The position numbers and the translations under genes are program-made. The notes under the pieces were generated by a model that did not search any database, was not told the origin of the DNA, and saw only the letters and a list, made by a program, of their open reading frames with translations. A stretch of 64,000 nt of DNA from Lepidostoma basale (lineage: Eukaryota > Arthropoda > Insecta > Trichoptera > Lepidostomatidae), in contig JAHDVF020000025.1 of NCBI GenBank assembly GCA_022606425.2, positions 62,001-126,000 on the forward strand, written 5' to 3'. The first letter of the stretch is position 1, and each line of letters opens with the position of its first letter. This document shows, one piece after another, positions 61,008-64,000 of the stretch.

Positions 61008-61341
61008 CCTCTGTTTTATCTCCCACGATGCAGAACCAACCTGCCAATGGTTATGCCGGTAGGTAGAGCATTATCTTTGCTTAATCGTATCACCTCGGAG
61101 TTTGACATATTTTGTGATAGTTTGGCTCATCTGAGGGAAGTACTATCTTTATTATAATTGTATGGTATATTTATTTTATTAATTTGTCATGCATCTTATG
61201 TTTCTCGCTCTTTTTATTAATCTATTATGTATTACTTATTATTGTGTATCTTTAACTTGTATCTTTAGTGTATTGGAAAAAAAATTCTGTAATGCTTTAG
61301 ATATGTTTAAAATAAATAAATGAAATGAAATGAAATGAAAT
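61008..61341 (+). pseudogene. LINE-B' relic with GAAAT tail
   Basis: FYLPRCRTNLPMVMPVGRAL then SLLNRITSEFDIFCDSLAHL, closely like LINE-B (RTNLLLVTPVGRAISLLNAV). A 3' UTR follows, ending AATAAATAAATGAAATGAAA with four GAAAT units. A sister family of LINE-B with a different tail. A 16-bp duplication (TTTATTAATCCTC) occurs at its left edge. Confidence 0.85.
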
Positions 61342-61447
61342 AAACTCGATTATACAATTTTGACTGTAAACATATATTTCTTTAATTGAAACACTCATTT
61401 GAAAAAAAAAACGTAAGAAATAAAATTAACCGAACACTGATGGACAT

Positions 61448-61672
61448 TCTGTTTTTATGAATGTATACAAATACTTGTAGAGAAATACTGGATTTTACAT
61501 ATTACGGGTTAATCATTACGAATTAATTGTAGAAGAAAGGCAGAATGGGGAATGTTGTATTATATAAAGCGATCGCTTAACCCAACCAATGACAGGTCAT
61601 AAGTCCTGTAAACGCCTAGACCATCATATTCTGTTTCCAAATAATTTACACCTTCGTCTCTATTGAGATACA
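61448..61672. mobile_element. Element C copy 3, with 12-bp target duplication
   Basis: Perfect flanks ACTGATGGACAT at 61436-61447 and 61673-61684. Contains GAATGTATACAAATACTTGT, GCGATCGCTTAACCCAACCA, ACAGGTCATAAGTCCTGTAA and CTTCGTCTCTATTGAGATAC. 225 bp, no ORF, no poly-A. Confidence 0.88.
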
Positions 61673-61684
61673 ACTGATGGACAT

Positions 61685-62280
61685 GACAAACTATACAATT
61701 AAAAAATATATTTTATGATAGCAATTTGTTTGCTTATGATCTATAACTTACAAAGAAACTATTTATTTTATCTGGAATTTATAAAAGTTATATTTACGTT
61801 TATTGGATACGTTTGTCATGTTCACATGTGAATATAATATGGTAGTTCGATATATTGTATGAAGATAAATGTCAAACGAACCACACAAAATATATCCGCA
61901 ATACTCCTAATGCACCCGACAATGTGTTCAAACGTTCATCGAAGCTTTTGATACGGACTAACTCTCAATAAGAAAATATCTATTTGCTCTCTTTGATGTT
62001 TTAATATATATTTGTCGTATATTTTTCCTTGTTCTTTCTACTTGTATCATTGGCGTTACTTTAATAGTTTTATTTTCTTATTCATATTCTTGTCTTTATC
62101 TGTATACCCATGAAAGATTATTGTATCGGACGTATGCGAGTAGTTTTTAATTTTATTGATTTTTAATATATTATTAATTTTTTAATATTTTTAACTATGC
62201 TAATTTTATTATTTAATTTTGTTTGTTATTTTGTATTAATTTAAGTTTAATTTGTTTATGTTTTCTTAAAATAAATAAGG
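61685..62280. other. AT-rich DNA, no feature recognised
   Basis: Ends in ATTAATTTAAGTTTAATTTG and AAAATAAATAA, which may be a transposon 3' end, but no partner copy is present. Confidence 0.35.
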
Positions 62281-62775
62281 CAGTCGGTAGTCGCGTGAAA
62301 GCGCATAGCAACGAGATTATGCAGTAGCTCAATCGAGATTATTCTTGGAATCATTTTGCTCGCGCGTTGTTAACAGCCAATCACATAGGCCGTAACAACA
62401 CAGCAGCTGCGACTGAAATTCTCCGAAACTAAAAAACGTTAAATAACCGTTATCGCTAGTTTGCGGAGACTATATAAGCGGGTCTTGTAAGGACTCGGCC
62501 CTGACTCTTCCTTCAAATTCACATACGCGTAGACACGCTGCGCGTTAAGAGGCTTGACGCTCTTAATTACGTGAAAACCAGTATTTGAGCTACTGTAAAC
62601 TTCTCTTCGCTTCTACCCTGCACTGATTGCCGCATATAATAAAACTTTGTTTTATTACACAATCATCATCACGCCGTATTCTTCGTTTTACCATCCACAC
62701 CACATCGGAGACGAGCAGCAGTCAGCGGCCAAAATAAATATTAATAGTACGGGGGGAGCAATCTGTCCCGTACAA
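62281..62775 (+). promoter_or_regulatory. LTR-like promoter and polyadenylation module (possible solo LTR)
   Basis: GC-richer than the flanks. CCAATCA at 62384-62390, TATATAAG at 62471-62478, likely start near 62500, AATAAA at 62638-62643 about 135 bp on: the U3-R-U5 order of an LTR. ACGGGGGGAGCAATC followed by TGTCCCGTACA at 62748-62774 resembles a polypurine tract next to an LTR start, and GTACGGG/CCCGTAC forms an inverted pair. Boundaries, primer-binding site and target duplication were not established. A host promoter is an alternative. Confidence 0.4.
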
Positions 62776-62777
62776 TG

Positions 62778-63120
62778 ATAATCAATTGCGTATCAGAAAC
62801 AATGAAGAACTGTACAGCATATTCAAGACCCCAAGAATCTAATCATGATAAGACTACTCAGATTGAGATGGCCTGGGCATATACAGAGGATACTAGACAC
62901 ACGAGTTCCTAAATAATAATGAATGGACATTCAAGTGAAATGAAATGAGTGGGAAGAAATGGGCTGAGATGGGAGGATGAGGTCGGGAAGAATGCGGCGT
63001 AGCTCCTCTTGGTGGCTAATTGGAAGACGGTGGCAGAGGACATGTGAAGTTGGATTCATCTGTTATCGGAGGCCAAGAATCGATTTGGGCTGTGGTGCCA
63101 TCAGAGAGAGAGAGAGACTT
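62778..63120 (+). pseudogene. LINE-I relic
   Basis: QLRIRNNEELYSIFKTPRI, then in other frames LLRLRWPGHIQRILDTRVPK, GRNGLRWEDEVGKNA and LLLVANWKTVAEDM. RLRWPGH.QR and G-R..RW.D-V are LINE ORF C-terminus hallmarks. No related copy in the window. Confidence 0.75.
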
Positions 63121-63195
63121 CTTGTTCTAAATTGGTGTTATGTAAAAGTTCTCATTAGAAAATAGATCTATTTATTAAAAATAAGCTAGCGAGAA

Positions 63196-63340
63196 TAAGT
63201 TAGCGAATCTATCGCCATTTTTTTTTATTGTCATGTGAATTCTACATAGACAGTGTGACAATCACACTGCCATCATCGGGAATCGATCCCACGACCTTCG
63301 ATATGGTAGTCTCTGCTTGAGTATTCCGGCACAAAGTTTG
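63196..63340 (-). repeat. SINE-T copy 13
   Basis: Minus strand: B box region GGGATCGATTCCCGATGATG, GTGTGATTGTCACACTG, AATAAAAAAAAATGGCGATAG. The head is diverged (CGGAATACTCAAGCAGAGAC). Confidence 0.85.
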
Positions 63341-63865
63341 TAATGAAATTAATAAATGAAAAATAGGCACAATGGTGCTTTGTGTGGAATACATAAAAAT
63401 AAAATAACTAATTTAAAAATTGCTTTGAGTAGAAAATTATAATGGGAGTCTGGAGAAAACACTAAATTTTAATTGTGCTTGGACCCACGTACTTTATCCT
63501 ATTCCATTCTACTCTTTGTGTTACAAATTTTCGTTTATCGATATTTATTCGAAGCGCTTCAGTAAGTCTGAAACTTTGATGAGTAGTACCTGTAGTTACA
63601 CGCAGGTGCCCGCCTATCTTTCGATTACCTCAGAAGACGTCAGTAGCGGCACGTTTTTATTTTATTGTGTAGAACTTTAAGTAAAATATCCAAACATATT
63701 TTAAGCATTAGCGACAAAAACTTTTTAAAATTAAAATTAACAAAAAAATTTATTTCTAAAACTATCTAAACTAATTTATTGAGTAAGTGAGTGATTTTTG
63801 GCGTTTATTGAGTAAATAAATAATGTAAATATAACCAAACAATTTATGAATTTGTAGGTTGCATA
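63341..63865. other. Low-copy DNA, no gene recognised
   Basis: Mixed composition; no frame or repeat assigned. Confidence 0.35.
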
Positions 63866-63930
63866 TTATTTCTTGTTTCTTGAACAATGATGTAAAACTC
63901 CATGGAATGACATGTTTTAAGTCACAAACA
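63866..63930. repeat. Foldback family M, rearranged left end
   Basis: TTGTTTCTTGAACAATGATG and TGTAAAACTCCATGGAATGA, ACATGTTTTAAGTC: the M left end joined directly to its GGAATGACATGTTT core, with the stretch between deleted. Confidence 0.65.
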
Positions 63931-63943
63931 TGAATGGATTTTC

Positions 63944-64000
63944 AAAACAAATCAAATTACAAACAGCAAAATATTTTAGGCATCTATTGAGTACCTACAG
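63944..64000 (-). pseudogene. LINE-B copy 6, cut by the window end
   Basis: AAATCAAATTACAAACAGCA and GGCATCTATTGAGTACC match the LINE-B 3' end; it continues beyond the window. Confidence 0.75.

Overview
The window looks like an intergenic or intronic stretch of a repeat-rich, AT-rich insect genome. The evidence is the crowd of non-LTR retrotransposon C-termini, tRNA-derived SINEs, foldback elements and simple repeats, with no intact host gene. The order of insect cannot be fixed from the sequence alone. No rRNA, functional tRNA gene, CRISPR array or prokaryotic feature was found. Nearly every open reading frame is a 5'-truncated retrotransposon relic, a frame through a tandem repeat, or a chance frame.

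Four layers of repeats can be separated. (1) Non-LTR retrotransposon 3' ends, named here LINE-A to LINE-K plus unclassified relics. Each keeps only the C-terminal part of the ORF (blocks such as YGSE.W, W.GH..R, GRP.K.W) and a short-repeat tail: TTAG for LINE-A, GAA for D, E, F and J, TTTGA for B, GAAAT for B', ATG for H. LINE-A has about 16 copies. (2) SINE-T, a tRNA-derived SINE with about 13 copies and two alternative 3' tails, and SINE-L, about 350 bp, whose last ~55 bp copy the LINE-A 3' end and which is therefore probably moved by LINE-A. (3) Foldback (inverted-arm) families M, N, O, P, Q, R, S and T. Their arms carry a motif fitting a minimal hammerhead ribozyme: CUGANGA, one extra base, stem II, GAAAC, a self-complementary stem III, then UH. 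Families N, O, P, Q and R have different stem sequences but keep the pairing in all three stems. This resembles the minimal hammerheads reported in Penelope-like elements and is the most interesting system here. (4) Element C (225-363 bp, 12-bp target duplications), a 33-bp minisatellite of about 22 units, and an LTR-like promoter module near the right end.

Layout: 1-9.0 kb, LINE-V/A/D/B/E relics with M and N foldbacks; 9.0-10.1 kb, element C and CpG-richer low-copy DNA; 10.4-14.5 kb, foldbacks N, O, Q, P; 15-21.3 kb, SINE-T in M, LINE-J/F/A/K/G; 22.3-28 kb, N, SINE-T in LINE-A, M, R, M, tRNA-like SINE, LINE-D, S; 28.4-29.15 kb, minisatellite; 29.2-36.8 kb, LINE-A/F/B, N, LINE-H/E, N, N; 37-46 kb, SINE-L, M, O, LINE-G in M, LINE-A with M inside; 46.4-57.6 kb, LINE-H/J/A/B/F and SINE-T; 58.7-64 kb, element C, LINE-D/B'/I, LTR-like module, SINE-T and LINE-B running off the edge. 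Nested insertions with visible target duplications (D1 at 2816, D3 at 14035, G2 in M at 39357, SINE-L2 at 42093, M in LINE-A at 44098, F6 in LINE-A at 52299, element C at 9056 and 61448) give a relative history: LINE-D, E, F and G and SINE-T often land in older A, M, Q and S copies.

All family letters are local names. Assignments to RTE-like, Penelope-like and similar clades are inferences from motifs read by eye.
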